This document shows positions 1-10,860 of a stretch of DNA of 64,000 nt, in pieces. Both the position numbers and the translations under genes were made by a program. The stretch is from Otis tarda (taxonomy: Eukaryota; Chordata; Aves; Otidiformes; Otididae), in the NCBI GenBank assembly GCA_026413225.1, contig CM048553.1:48834001-48898000 (forward strand). The letters are read 5' to 3'. Every line of letters starts with the position of its first letter. Position 1 is the first letter of the stretch. Below the pieces are notes generated by a model. It ran no database searches and was not told the DNA's origin. It saw nothing but the letters and a program-made list of their open reading frames with translations.

Positions 1-496
1 CACATCAACCCACTCTGCATTTGGGTACCTGCTCTGCACTTTGTGTGGAAGATAAGGGATTCACTGGCTTATCACCTCCTCTGACTACCTGCTTTATATT
101 CTTCAGAGGAAAAAGTCCCATAAATTGCCAAGGTCCTCCCTAAAAAGGGTGAGAGGCACGCCCTGTAAGCAGCATCTTCCCTCCTGGGCATCTGCTCAAG
201 GGCCTTCCACTTTGGCCCAACCTTCAAGGGTCTCAGAAAATTAAAGAAGAAATTTTACCGTTTACAATTCAATGCAGAGAGGTCCAATGGTAGTGTGGTG
301 CACATGGCACCAATGACAGGCCCCAGCTACTCCACATTTGCTACAGACCAAAGGAAGAGATGTCTGGGCTACATTTTCCCCCACTAGAGAAAAGCCAGGA
401 AACTGCAAAAGTGAATCTCTTACAGGTTGGGGCCACCCTACAACCACCAGCCAGTGAGCAAAGATCTCAAACACAATACTTTTACTTTCTTTTTTC
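1..496. other. Region downstream of MYRIP, nothing recognised
   Basis: No gene, repeat family or RNA was recognised. Short open frames on both strands lack family resemblance. Confidence 0.5.
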
Positions 497-1375
497 AATC
501 TTAAAGATTTGGTCAGAATTTATTCTGAACTACAGTGTGGTTGGACACCACCAAGTGGACAATGCTACCAAGAATAACAAGACATACAAAGGTGTGGGTT
601 TCACAGCAGTGTTCAGATATTTCCAGACACCAGGATCATAATTCAACAGACATCTGGTCCACGAATGCTGCCACTAGTTCACAGTTCAACATGACATCCA
701 TGTTCCCCCTGTTGCCAAGAGCAAAATACCTAGCTCTGGAGCTAGAACGTTAATTCTGCCAAATGCCTTCTCTGTGTGTGAACAGAGAAGTCTTTGCACA
801 TCGCATCTCCTCCTACAAACCCTGTCAAAGCTTCCACTGACTCACTGGGAGCAGAGCTAGGAGCACTGAGTCTCCACTCCCACCATGCAGCTGCAAAGCA
901 GCATACACCGCACGGAGTTGTTCTTATTGCTCGACAAGATGGATGCCTCTGTGAATAGTAAGAGGCTGCAAATATGGATCAGAGGTCTGCTTTGTTCTTT
1001 CTTTCTGTACGAAATATTGGCCTGTAATTATGATTGACTGAGTCTACAAAAACATACTGCAGTTTAAAGACAACATACTTTAGTACAATCAATGGGGAGA
1101 AAAAGTGCATCTTAAAATGTGGAGCCCTGCTTTTGAAACTCAGCATCCTTTCTAGAGTCTTGTGAGAACTTTAAGGCAGAGTTTCCTTTAACAGACCACA
1201 ATGCTGAAGACTTGGACAGCTTTCTCAGTGAGGTATCCAAACGAAGCCCTATAACTGAGGCATTGTGGGTTCTTGAGGGTCCATTTTCAGCTGGACATAC
1301 ACAATGGCTGTTAAGTAAAGGCACTCTAGTGTACAGCCTTAGGCAGTGTGTTATTGGCAGTAGGGAAGTATAAGT
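497..1375 (-). other. MYRIP: MYRIP 3' untranslated region (approximate end)
   Basis: The sequence follows the stop codon without any recognised coding signal or repeat. Its end is placed 15-25 nt after the only canonical AATAAA I find on the minus strand downstream of the stop, giving a 3' UTR of roughly 870 nt. The open frames seen inside (for example 1112-1324 minus) look like chance. Other polyadenylation sites beyond the window edge are possible. Confidence 0.6.
519..524 (-). terminator. Polyadenylation signal AATAAA for MYRIP
   Basis: The minus strand reads AATAAA here (TTTATT on plus), about 850 nt after the MYRIP stop. Downstream on the minus strand there is a T/G-rich stretch (about 430-485, with TTGTGTTTGAG and TGGCTGGTGGTTG) that could be the GU-rich element for cleavage. 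Confidence 0.55.
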
Positions 1376-1408
1376 TTAGTACATCACAGCAGATCCTATA
1401 GCAGGTTC
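1376..1408 (-). CDS. MYRIP: MYRIP last coding segment with stop codon, window exon 14
   Basis: This 33-nt coding segment encodes EPAIGSAVMY and a TAA stop at 1376-1378, matching the mammalian C-terminus (EPALESAVMY). The acceptor is ctgttctag|GAA. The exon continues into the 3' UTR. The C-terminal pentapeptide SAVMY is preserved, which supports an intact gene. Confidence 0.95.
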   Translation of the reverse strand, partial: EPAIGSAVMY

Positions 1409-2096
1409 CTAGAACAGAGAGGGACAGGAAAGAAAAAAAACACATGAGCAAAACAGAAAACAAGCTTGCTGAAGCTTCTAGGGAGCCAGGTCCTTCGTCT
1501 TCTCGCCTCTCTGCCTATTTTCCAAATATCTAGTGGCAGACTGCTTCAGTAGAGTCAGCTTTTTTCCTTATCCCTCTACAGCAGCTCTAGAAGAAATGAT
1601 TGACAGCTGTATGGTGAAGTCTATTTGTTCAAACTCTGCAGAGCCAATGGCCTATCTACCCCTTAAGTTCCCCTTAGGTAACCTTTGAACATTTCTCAAA
1701 AATTAGCAAGATTCAAGGCAACCCTCACATTCCGAGTTACAGTGTGCAGCTGGTTCTGTGAGGGTCAGGTTCAGAAGTCTGAATTGCAGGGGGCCACTAA
1801 TTTATTTATTTTTTTTTTCAATAAAGGTAGCACATTCCTAGAGACCTGACAGGCAGAGTACATTCACACAGGCTGACATTCAGGACTGCACAGCTGCTAA
1901 ACTATGGCATACAGTCAGACAGCTTCCAATGACACTGGTCATGTTTGTTCAGAGCTGCCTCAGCGGTCTCTATTCTTTCTCCTCAAACTATTAAGCGAAG
2001 ATTTGTGAAGATGCTGAAAAATAGCTGCCTACACAGATGCCGCTATCTATTTAGTGCTCTTAACAGCAGTTTTAAAAACATTTGTTATGAGTTTAC
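1409..2096 (-). other. MYRIP: MYRIP intron (last)
   Basis: The intron carries canonical gtaaac...ctag ends. It contains a T-rich tract on the plus strand near 1801-1820 and no recognised repeat. Confidence 0.85.
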
Positions 2097-2215
2097 CATT
2101 AAGTCCTTGGCAGTGCTTTTCCTCTCTTTAGTTCTTTGTGTTAGAGATCCTTGAAGCATGAAGTTTCTGTTAAATGTTCTGACAGTGGTAACTGGAGAAC
2201 CATCTATTTTTGCAC
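2097..2215 (-). CDS. MYRIP: MYRIP exon, penultimate coding exon, window exon 13
   Basis: This 119-nt exon (2 nt plus 39 codons) encodes a segment containing VTTVRTFNRNFMLQGS and LTQRTKERKSTAKDLM. It corresponds to the mammalian VTTIKTFNHNFILQGS...TKERK..TKDLM tail. The acceptor is ttcccag|GTG and the donor TTAATG|gtaaac. It is basic overall and part of the C-terminal actin/exocyst-binding region. Confidence 0.95.
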
Positions 2216-3012
2216 CTGGGAAAAATACAAAAAGGGAGATATTTCACATAACAGATTGAAGCTGATGTAACAATACTCCTGAAGAGTCACAGCTTCTAGA
2301 GAGATAAAACTTCTCCATAGATGTATGAGAAGAGCTGGATTTAATTTAAATTAAAAACAGCAGGCTGTGATACTCCAAATTTATTAAAGTTTGAGCCCAT
2401 GTCAATCAATGGAATTACACCAGAGTAAAACAAGAGTAATGCAAGGTGAAGCAGGCCCTAGAATTGTCAGAGGTAACGGACTGCGGGATTAAAAAGAAAG
2501 AGAAAACATGAAAGAAAAAAGCACTTTATTTTATAAAGCAAATTCACAGCCATACCCTAACATACCAGGAACATTGCTGAGCCACATCATATGGACTGAA
2601 GTCAGCAGATATAGGCTTCAAGAAAGCAACGTTGGGTTGTGGAGGGTGGCAAATGGCCACAATTGGTAATTAAACACTGCAACTGCTTGGGCCTCACCCC
2701 AGGCATGCCAGAGTAGCAGTGCCCCTGCTGCAGGACAAATGTTCAGCATTCCTCTTTTGCTTTTCCCAGCCTTCTGCTTCTTCTCCTATTAATTTTCCAC
2801 TGTCACAACTTCCATGGAAAGAGAAAGTGGTGATGCTTTTTAATGTGGCAAACAGGTATTGTATGTAATGCAAGCATAATGGAAAATGAGGAGGGTGGAC
2901 ATATTTAGGCTTTCTCTGTTAATTTTATAACTTAATCTTTCCCTTACTTTGCTTAACTGTATATTGAACCTTAGAAAGAGAGACTATGGCATATGTAACA
3001 ACTTAAGTGCAC
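2216..3012 (-). other. MYRIP: MYRIP intron
   Basis: Intron of 797 bp between the TIDTSRQQ exon and the penultimate exon. I see no repeat or second gene in it. Confidence 0.85.
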
Positions 3013-3073
3013 CTTTTATTGGTGGAGCTGGAAGTTTTCTCCTCTGCTGTCTTGACGTGTCTATTGTATGCAT
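3013..3073 (-). CDS. MYRIP: MYRIP exon, short basic/proline segment, window exon 12
   Basis: This 61-nt exon (20 codons plus 1 nt) encodes MHTIDTSRQQRRKLPAPPIK. TIDTSRQQRRKLPAPP is essentially identical to mammalian MYRIP and is absent from MLPH, so it separates the two paralogues. The acceptor is tttacag|ATG and the donor AAAAG|gtgcac. PAPPIK is a potential proline-rich ligand. The ATG is internal, not a start. Confidence 0.95.
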
Positions 3074-3178
3074 CTGTAAAGAATGTAAACAAACACATAC
3101 ATGTTACTAAAGTCCATTACAGAAAAAGAGGCAAGGCTTCCCCAATGTATTTTTGAATACTACATAATGTTCTGGCAC

Positions 3179-3283
3179 CTGGTTTGTTTGCTTTTGATCC
3201 CGTTTCCTTGTCAGGTGAACACATGGAGCCACGTTCAAGCCTGCAACAGTGAGAGCTGATATTCTGCTCTCAATATCTGAAAT
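3179..3283 (-). CDS. MYRIP: MYRIP exon, ISDIESRISAL segment, window exon 11
   Basis: This 105-nt exon (35 codons, phase 0 to 0) encodes ISDIESRISALTVAGLNVAP followed by CVHLTRKRDQKQTNQ. The ISDIESRI.AL..AGL motif is the best conserved signature shared by the MYRIP and MLPH tails, and the basic RKRDQK cluster follows as in mammalian MYRIP. The acceptor is ctttgaag|ATT and the donor ACCAG|gtgcc. The intron that follows is only 105 bp. Confidence 0.97.
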
Positions 3284-5462
3284 CTTCAAAGAAAATAAAA
3301 GAGACAGACAGACAGATGGGGAGGGGGAAAAGAAGTTTTAAAATTACTGTGGATGCCACTACTAAAATATAGCCCTCCCCCAGTCAAATTCTCTTCAATC
3401 GAAAAATACAAACAGATAGCTAACTTCTTCAGCAATTCTGACACTTTCCTGTATTCTTTAGTCCTGATGTTAAAAGAGGCTTAATTTGTTAGTAAAGATG
3501 GAGTAAAAGAACAATCCAACCTACCGTGTGACTCCGAGGAAGAGGCATTTTACTCCTTTTGAGGAAAAAAAGAAAGGAGGAGAGAAAACACCCGTCTGCC
3601 ATCTCCCAGTTACCTTTAGCTGCATAATCCCAAGTTCATTCAAGCTGTGTTTTTCAAAGGCTACATTAAAAAATGACTTTGTGGGACACATTTCCTAATT
3701 CAAAATTAATTTCATGCACACGTAAAGCACATCCTCCATCACAAAACCTACATATTTGCTTTTAAATATTTATAATTTAAGTGTAAATATATGTTAAACA
3801 CAAGCAGATATACACTATATAAAAACACTCAATGGAAAACAAATTGCTAGGAAAAACAGCAGTCCAAGAAAGCAAACCTCTAGGGGCAAATAGGTTGATG
3901 TTGAGACTTGTGGAAACAAATGTTGCCAAAAGGGAAAGAAGTGTCAGCGAAGTCAGACATACAACTTAACTTCTGATTCATGATGACACCTGAAACTCTG
4001 TAGAAGACCTCCAGTTGGCCTCTTTGTCATCCTCCTTGCATAGCTTAGGCCTCTCTCCTCCTTACATCTTATCTCATTAACATATTTACTGTAAAATAAT
4101 GACCAAAGGCAACAAAATCTCACTGCCAGTTTGCCATCTAGTGAAGCAGTGCACTTCTGACATCAGAGATGGCAGACTCTCAGATCTTTGCTCAGCCCTA
4201 AACTGGGCATGCTACTGCTGAGTAAAATAACCAGGTACCTCCCATTAAAGCCTGGCACAGGCAGGTCAGAGTGCCGCACTGGGTACAGAGTGGTCAGTGA
4301 AATCATTGGCAGTGAGTTGCTAGCAGTGTTATCCCCTCGAGGTCTGACAGCGTTACCTCATTCAGCTTTCAGCACCAGATCATGATGCTCTCTTCTGAGC
4401 CCCAGACTTTCTGGAACCCACTAGAGAGACACTAGATCGCAGCCCACAAGAGCAATTGCCTTTTGGCTGGGATGTCTGCGGCTAAATTCCAAAGCAGGCT
4501 TGCTCTGTGCTTGGCTCAGCGGTTGCCCTTGGCCTTTTTCAGCACAATGGTACCGACACTGGCTTCTTTTAGAAAGTGCTTTACAATTGTCCAGCTCTGT
4601 AGCCCCCACTGTAAGAAGGCCATGGACCTGTTGGAGCAGCTCCAGAGAAGGGCCATGGAGATGATCAGAGGGCTGGAGCACCTCTCCTACAAGGACGGGC
4701 TGAAAGAGCTGGGGCTGTTCAGCCTGGAGAAGAGAAGGCTCCAGGGAGACCTTATACCTTCCAGTACCTAAAGGGAGCCTACAGGAAAGATGGGGAGAAA
4801 CTCTTTAGCAGGGCCTGTTGCGATAAGACAAGGGGTAATGGTTTTAAAATGGAAGAAGGTAGATTCAGACTGGACATAAGGAAAAAAAAATTAAAATTAG
4901 GCTGGTGGACCACTGGCACAGGTTGCCCAGAGAGGTGGTAGATGCCCCAGCCCTGGAAACATTCAAGGCCAGGTTGGATGAGGCTCTGAGCAACCTGATC
5001 TGGCTGGAGATGTCCCTCTGCTCCTTGCAGGGGGGTTGGACTAGATGACCTTGAAAGGTCCCTTCCAACTCTAACGATTCTATGATTCTATGGTTTGCTG
5101 ATTAGATAAACTGTTTACGAAAATATTTGCAGTCTGACCAGTGCCACCAGTACACAGAGTGTACCATGAGAGCTGCCTGGCAGCGAGGAGCAGGTTCAGC
5201 ATTGGTACTGCAGTAACAGGCTGTTGCACTCCCATGTCCAAAAACAAGCTGTGGGAAGAAACAAACAAATACAGTTTGTCTGGTTGGGCTGAGATAGGCA
5301 TCTCAGTTAAGCTTTGCTCAGCTCCTGTGATACAGTCAGCATCCTTGGATCATCAGTTAACTGCAGTACAAAAGAATATCAAAAGAAGTGTGCGCAGACA
5401 AAAAGTAAGCACTAGGTGAGGTAGTGTGAAGCTTTCAGGTAGGGAGGAGCTGCTGTCCTCAC
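3284..5462 (-). other. MYRIP: MYRIP intron with a CR1 insertion
   Basis: Intron of about 2.2 kb. It holds a short GACA microsatellite near 3301-3317 and a 5'-truncated CR1 at about 4585-5092 that lies antisense to MYRIP. The rest is unremarkable. Confidence 0.85.
4585..5092 (+). mobile_element. CR1 LINE, 5'-truncated, about 0.5 kb
   Basis: The plus strand shows the end of the CR1 reverse-transcriptase frame ([20 protein letters not shown], then [17 protein letters not shown]) followed by the CR1 3' UTR. It ends with the typical ggttggactagatgacctt...ccttccaactctaacgattctatgattctatgg tail. There is no poly(A), as expected for CR1. The frame is broken after the RT end, so the copy is dead. It lies in a MYRIP intron in antisense orientation. 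Confidence 0.93.
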
Positions 5463-5624
5463 CTGAAGCTCTGCGTGATGAACCTGGGCGGCTGCTGTGG
5501 CCACCTGATCCTCCAGATCGGCCAGCTCTGATTCTGCAGTAACACTGTTGATCTTGCGTGCGGCGTCCTCTAGGTTGGTCAGCTGCCCCTCCAGCCCGTA
5601 CACCGTGCCGGCTGTCAAGTACAC
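5463..5624 (-). CDS. MYRIP: MYRIP exon, coiled-coil in actin-binding tail, window exon 10
   Basis: This 162-nt exon (54 codons, phase 0 to 0) begins VYLTAGTVYGLEGQLTNLED and ends QVATAAAQVHHAELQ. The LEGQL..LEDAA..I and LADLEDQV heptad-like pattern suggests a short coiled coil. The same block occurs in MLPH, where the tail binds actin. The acceptor is ggccctgcag|GTG and the donor CTTCAG|gtgagg. It is slightly richer in G+C than its surroundings, as expected for a constrained coding segment. Confidence 0.97.
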
Positions 5625-8600
5625 CTGCAGGGCCAAGGCAGGGAGAGGTGTCAGTCATTTCTGTTTTGAGGGCACAGAGGTCTGAGCAGACTTCCATGAG
5701 GCCTCTGAGCTTCCCCCCTTGCTAACCCACTACAAGCAGACTTACTTAGCGGAAGAAAATCACAGGTGAATAATCTAAAAACACACATCCACAAAGAGAA
5801 GGGAGGCATGAGGTGGCTGCACTCCAAATTTCATAGGTGCTACAATTTTATTCCAAAACAGATTTGTTGCACATTCATCAGCAAAGAAAGCTGAAAAGTT
5901 TGCTTTTTTATTTTTTGGTATGCAACTGCATAACAAAAACCCTGAAGCCTACAAGGGCAAGTCAACAGATCACACCTCATATAAAGCTGTGTTTACTGAA
6001 ACATGCGTAATGCCTTCTGGCAATCAAAACTGTGTAAGAATAACTGTTCAGCAGCATATGGTTATTAACTTACAGAGTAACTGTGCTTACATGAACAACA
6101 CAGTTTTCCATCCCATCCTGCTCTCACTGAAATATAAGCAGCCAAAACCTTCCCATCACCTGGCCCTATGGAGTGACTCTGTGGAGGGCCAATAGACTTA
6201 TCTGGGCCACATAAGAGAGGATAACAGACTTGATCATTTAAATATCTTCCCTAAAAAACAAACAATTGTTAACATTTTGACCCACTTGCGATACCTCTGA
6301 AAACTGCAGGTAAAGGTTTCATTTCCCATTCAGCTCCTCGGAGCAATAATTCATGACACACTGTGTTTTATGTGTTTATTTCACAAAGAAATCTAAGGTA
6401 CATGACCAGATGGAGGCCTCTGGTTTATAGAAAAGGGTAATTTTCAAGCATTAGCTTTTGACATCTGTGCTTAAAATTGTCCAGACCCATGCAAAAATAC
6501 TGCACTTTCTGCCTATGTATTAGATAGCCAACAAATATTCAAATAATTTCTGGCTGTGGTGTAACTTTATAAATCAAAAGTCGTGGAGAATGACTAGATT
6601 GAGATTTAAGTAAGTGTTTACTTTTCAATTTTTTTTTTATTTTATTATTGTTTCTTAATTGCTTGCAATACAATTTTTTCCTTTGGATCAGCTGTTTCAA
6701 AGCATAAATGTATATACTTTTTTTTCATGTATGTGACTTCGCTAAGAAACAAATTCACTACATCTTGTATGAACTGCATCTTGTAAGACCACAGTCTAAC
6801 CGCAGGCATGAAATCTTTGAAAAATGTACCTAAAACAAATAAGTGATCTCATTTAACATCTTTGCTGAAGTACTTGGTGGGCTGTAAAGTTAACCCACTG
6901 ATTTAAATAGAAATGCTCCTACTTTTGTGGGTTTTAATTATTCTATCAATTCATTTAAATGACACATCTTTGTGGTGCTACATACCACAGCCACTTCAGA
7001 TTAAAAGGTGATTTTAAAAATATCCCTATCATGTCTGAAAACTCAGAGAAAGAAGAAAAGGAACATTATGAACAGAAACATCTTTCGAAAGTTAAAGAAA
7101 ATATGCATTTAAATGCTGTGCCACAATTCTCTGCACAATAAGTTGTACTTTTCAAGAGTGGAAAAAAATCTAAAGAAAATAGGACTGACAGAAAAATGTG
7201 GTAGGGAAGTTCATCAATGTTTTTGTAACTCAATCAGCCCCTACATTTATTAAATTTTAATTTTATTGAAAATTTTCCAGCTAGATCTAAATAAAAGATT
7301 TTTTCTAAAGAACATTCTCTTTACCTGAACAATTGTTGTGTTTCCAATCAGGAATGGGGTACTTGCAGGTCTCCAGTAAATTATGCTGTTATGCACACAT
7401 TCACCTTCAGATTGTGGAGACTTATTTTGTTACCATTTAGGTATGCACAGCTTCCACTAAAACCCACCCGAGCTTCTGCTGGTACAGATGGCCCTACATT
7501 CTCCCCACTGGTGCATGCACAGTCCCCAGAATGCTACAGGGAGCAAAAATGAGCAAGTGTCTATATGTACACAGATCCTCTTCCAAAATTTGCTGCAAAG
7601 AGGATGTGCTGCATGCAGATATGCCCCCAGCTGCACTGGGAAAAGTTATGGATTCCTGGATTTCGAAAGGCTCTTTAACTCTGCTAAGGAGTGTGGTGGT
7701 GAAACCTTGAAACCATGAAGTTTTGCCATCTACTTCAAATCCTGTGTGGGGCAGAGAAAGATGTAGTGTGGGGACACAGTAAAGTTGAACTGGATACCTT
7801 ATGAATTCTGCTGGGAATTGAGAGAAGCTGAAGCAGGGACATGCTGCAAGGAGGGCAATGCCACCACAAGAAATGCTCTGCCTCAGTGCCCAGTCTCTAC
7901 TTAGCGAGAAATCCTCGGCCTGAATGAGTGACTACGGGCCACGGTGCCCAGGATGCCAAAGCTCCACAAGAACGGGAGAGACTGTCGGAGTGTAACTGGG
8001 GGAAAAATGCACCTCAGATAGTTTATAACACAGTTCTCCACAGAAAAAAATGTGGGAGGAATTCTCCCCAAATTGCTCTCTGTCCTCCTGAGGAATTTAT
8101 TAGTTTTTGTAAAGATGTGATCCAGTCTAGACTTGCATTTTCGTTCTGCGTTCACTCTCTGGACAAATGCATTCTGTGGCGTGTGGAGCTAGGATGCTTC
8201 AGCATTTCACAGGGGAGAAAATATCCATCTACTTACTTCTATTATTCTGAAAAAAATTCATCAAACTCAACTAGAATTTGTTGTAGGGGTATGTCTGTAA
8301 TGTAAGAATGAAATGGCTATCACGGTAGGTGGCATGAGGAAGGCACTTTGCTCGCCACAAGCTCAAGTTATACCCTTCTCCGGGCACTAGAGCAGCAACT
8401 CCTATGGGAAGCCTTTACTGTTCCACAGAGGGTCATACCTGAGCTGCCATGCATCTAGTGTCTCCTCGACACATCCTCCTGTCCTGCCCTCCCAGCCCCA
8501 TTGGGGAGGACTCCTAAGCCTATTCTGCTTGTTTGTTTCGAGTTCCCCTCCCAGGGAGGAGCTGGGAGCACGGCTGCCACATGGAAAGCTCCATGGCAGG

Positions 8601-9975
8601 GCAGGCTCAGATGGCTGCAGTGCTCCATGCTGGAGGGTAGGAGATGCTAGCAACCGGCACAATGTATAGGAGTGAGGAGGAGCAGGACCACCTCAGCTGG
8701 CACAGCGGGATGCCTGGGAAGGCTGAGGAGAGGTGGGAAAGAGAGGTCTGGGGGTCAGGTTATGATTGGGAGCTGGCTGGGGAGGAGTGAAAGTGCTCTA
8801 GGGTGAGTTGGAGGGCATCCTGTTGGCATGGGCAGGGGAAAAGGTCTGCAATGGAAAAGGTTTTGCAGCAGATGGGGCTAGGAGGGGTAGGATCTAGTTT
8901 GGGAACCTCCAAACTGAAGTATGACTGGGAGATTTGAGCTCAGAAAGGTGTGATGAGAGTGACTGGGGAGTTGTGGGATGGGTGGGAGGGCTCTGGAGTA
9001 GGACAGACGCAGTGGCAGGAGTGGCTGGCATTGCCATGAATTATCTCTCCCTCAGCCCCTAGACTGGGGCTGTTGTGGAAGTGCATTTCTGTGAAGAAAA
9101 GTGATGTTATCCCCCAAGAAAAGATTCTATCTTTGAAATTTTTTTTTCAGAGGCTAAAGGAAACCAGGATCTATTTTTCTTAATTGATCAGGATGTTATA
9201 ATGGGACAACCCAGATTCCTATGAGATCTTTAAAAACTCCTAATGAAGGGAAAAATCACTGAAATGTAATCAGTTAAATGTGGGAAGAAGAGAAAATTGA
9301 AAGTTACAAGTGTACCAATTCCATTAAGTGGACATATAAAAATTTCCAATGAGTAGTGACTTCCCTCTGTGATTCAGCATTACACTTTTCCTTGCAGATG
9401 ACAAGTACTCATGAAAAAGGACGGGTGATTCAGATGTGGCCAAACAGAAATGTTTGTTTAATTCAGCTTCACCAGCCTGCTCTTTTTAACAGTGCAGCAG
9501 GCAGCTCCAGCTCCCTGGGTGCTCAGTGCAGTATGCTGGGGAAGCCTAGGTGGAGGAAGAGCTCCACCACTTCTCTCTGGGACTGGGACTGGGGACATGC
9601 TTTCCCTACCTGTCCTTACAGTAGTGAGACTGTGCTGGGACTTGGAAGCGTGTGGTGTTAGCAAAGCATGGCACAGACACAGAGGTTTGGACGGCTAACT
9701 TTTGAGATAGGGATTCTAAAATTATAAAACCCAACACATCCAACTCTCCCTCTCCCCAAAATGTTTTAAAGTACACATTAACAAAAAAAACCCCAACAAC
9801 AGAGTACCCCTTTGAAATAGGATTTTTTTGTTTTGTTTGTGTATTTAATAACGCAAAATTAATTCTGAACATCCACTGATGCTGCCTATGCACTTTCCCT
9901 TTCTAGTTGGCACACACACAGTTACACTCATTTACACACGTGATGACACTTCCACACACTGATCTGTGTTCTTAC
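5625..9975 (-). other. MYRIP: MYRIP intron, 4.35 kb
   Basis: No repeat family is recognised. Features of note are a T-rich and AT-rich stretch near 6600-6730 and a G-rich, strand-skewed block at about 8640-9030. An open frame of 125 codons on plus (7928-8305) has no recognised relative. Confidence 0.8.
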
Positions 9976-10170
9976 GCTCTCTTCCAGTGTGGTGAGCTGT
10001 TCATCGAGTCTGACGGGGTCCGTCCCCAGTGGGAACGTCCCTCTTCCTCTATCCTGAACGTCAGCTGGGAAATCGCAGGGACCGGTGGATTCTGCTATCA
10101 GTTCTTCCGTGGCATTGATGACTTTCAGGACCTCTGTAGATATGTTGCAGAGAGACACAGCAGAGTACTT
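9976..10170 (-). CDS. MYRIP: MYRIP exon, C-terminal domain, window exon 9
   Basis: This 195-nt exon (65 codons, phase 0 to 0) begins KYSAVSLCNISTEVLKVINA and ends VRLDEQLTTLEES. The first half is almost unchanged from mammals; the middle (CDFPADVQDRGRGTFPLGTD) varies more. The acceptor is gtaacaaaacag|AAG and the donor GAGAGC|gtaag. It belongs to the C-terminal actin-binding region and is predicted to be helical at both ends. Confidence 0.96.
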
Positions 10171-10841
10171 CTGTTTTGTTACAAGAGTAGACAGAGAAAA
10201 CAACAGCATTAAATTAGCACAGAGGAGTAATATGTAAAATCACCTTGCTAACAGCTGTAGCTTTAGCCATGCTAAAACAATATACCTGTTTAACTGCTGT
10301 GAACAGACACAAGAACTGTATGATGAAATTGGAACCTACTTCTTGTTTTCTTCCTCCCTTTTTCACATATGCACACTGATAAAGCATGCAAAATAACATA
10401 CACAAGCAATCCTTCCACAACACAATTTCTACTGGAGGGATGATCCAAATCTTATCCCTAAGGAGCATACAAATACCCAGCTTTAAAATCCAAGTGAGAC
10501 AGATAAGGCTGTTTTTGCAATACTGTTTTAAACAGGTTTTAAAACAAAATCTGCCTTTTTGGGTACTAGCAAACTGACGTGGAATCATCTGCCTCCATAT
10601 CCACAGGAGCTATTGCACTGTAGCCACAAACAGGGGAGAGCAATCTTCAGTGGCCCCATCAAGATGGCAGTTTACAAAGATGTTTGCTATGAATTGTATG
10701 ATAGCCTTCCCAAAAAAAGGTTGAGCTAGAAGCATGTGAACCCTTGTATCCTGACTTTTTAAAAGTTAAATCTACCCTTTTAAAAAGTATTTATGAAATT
10801 AGTTATATCAAATACCAAGGAAAAGCACGCAGATTTTTCCA

Positions 10842-10860
10842 TGTTTGTTTGTTTGTTTTT
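10842..10860. repeat. (TTTG)n microsatellite
   Basis: Four TTTG-type units in a row, read directly from the sequence. Confidence 0.8.

Noticed and set aside
262-498. 78-codon minus frame with a Cys/His-rich end (CSKCGVAGACHWCH)
   Set aside because: It lies beyond the MYRIP polyadenylation signal, has no start or splice context, and the Cys/His spacing fits no zinc-finger family I know.
4463-4771. 102-codon open frame on plus with [14 protein letters not shown]
   Set aside because: Its C-terminal half is a CR1 remnant, and the N-terminal half has no known relative, so it is not a host gene.
7928-8305. 125-codon open frame on plus inside a MYRIP intron
   Set aside because: No recognised motif, no splice or promoter context, and a composition compatible with chance.
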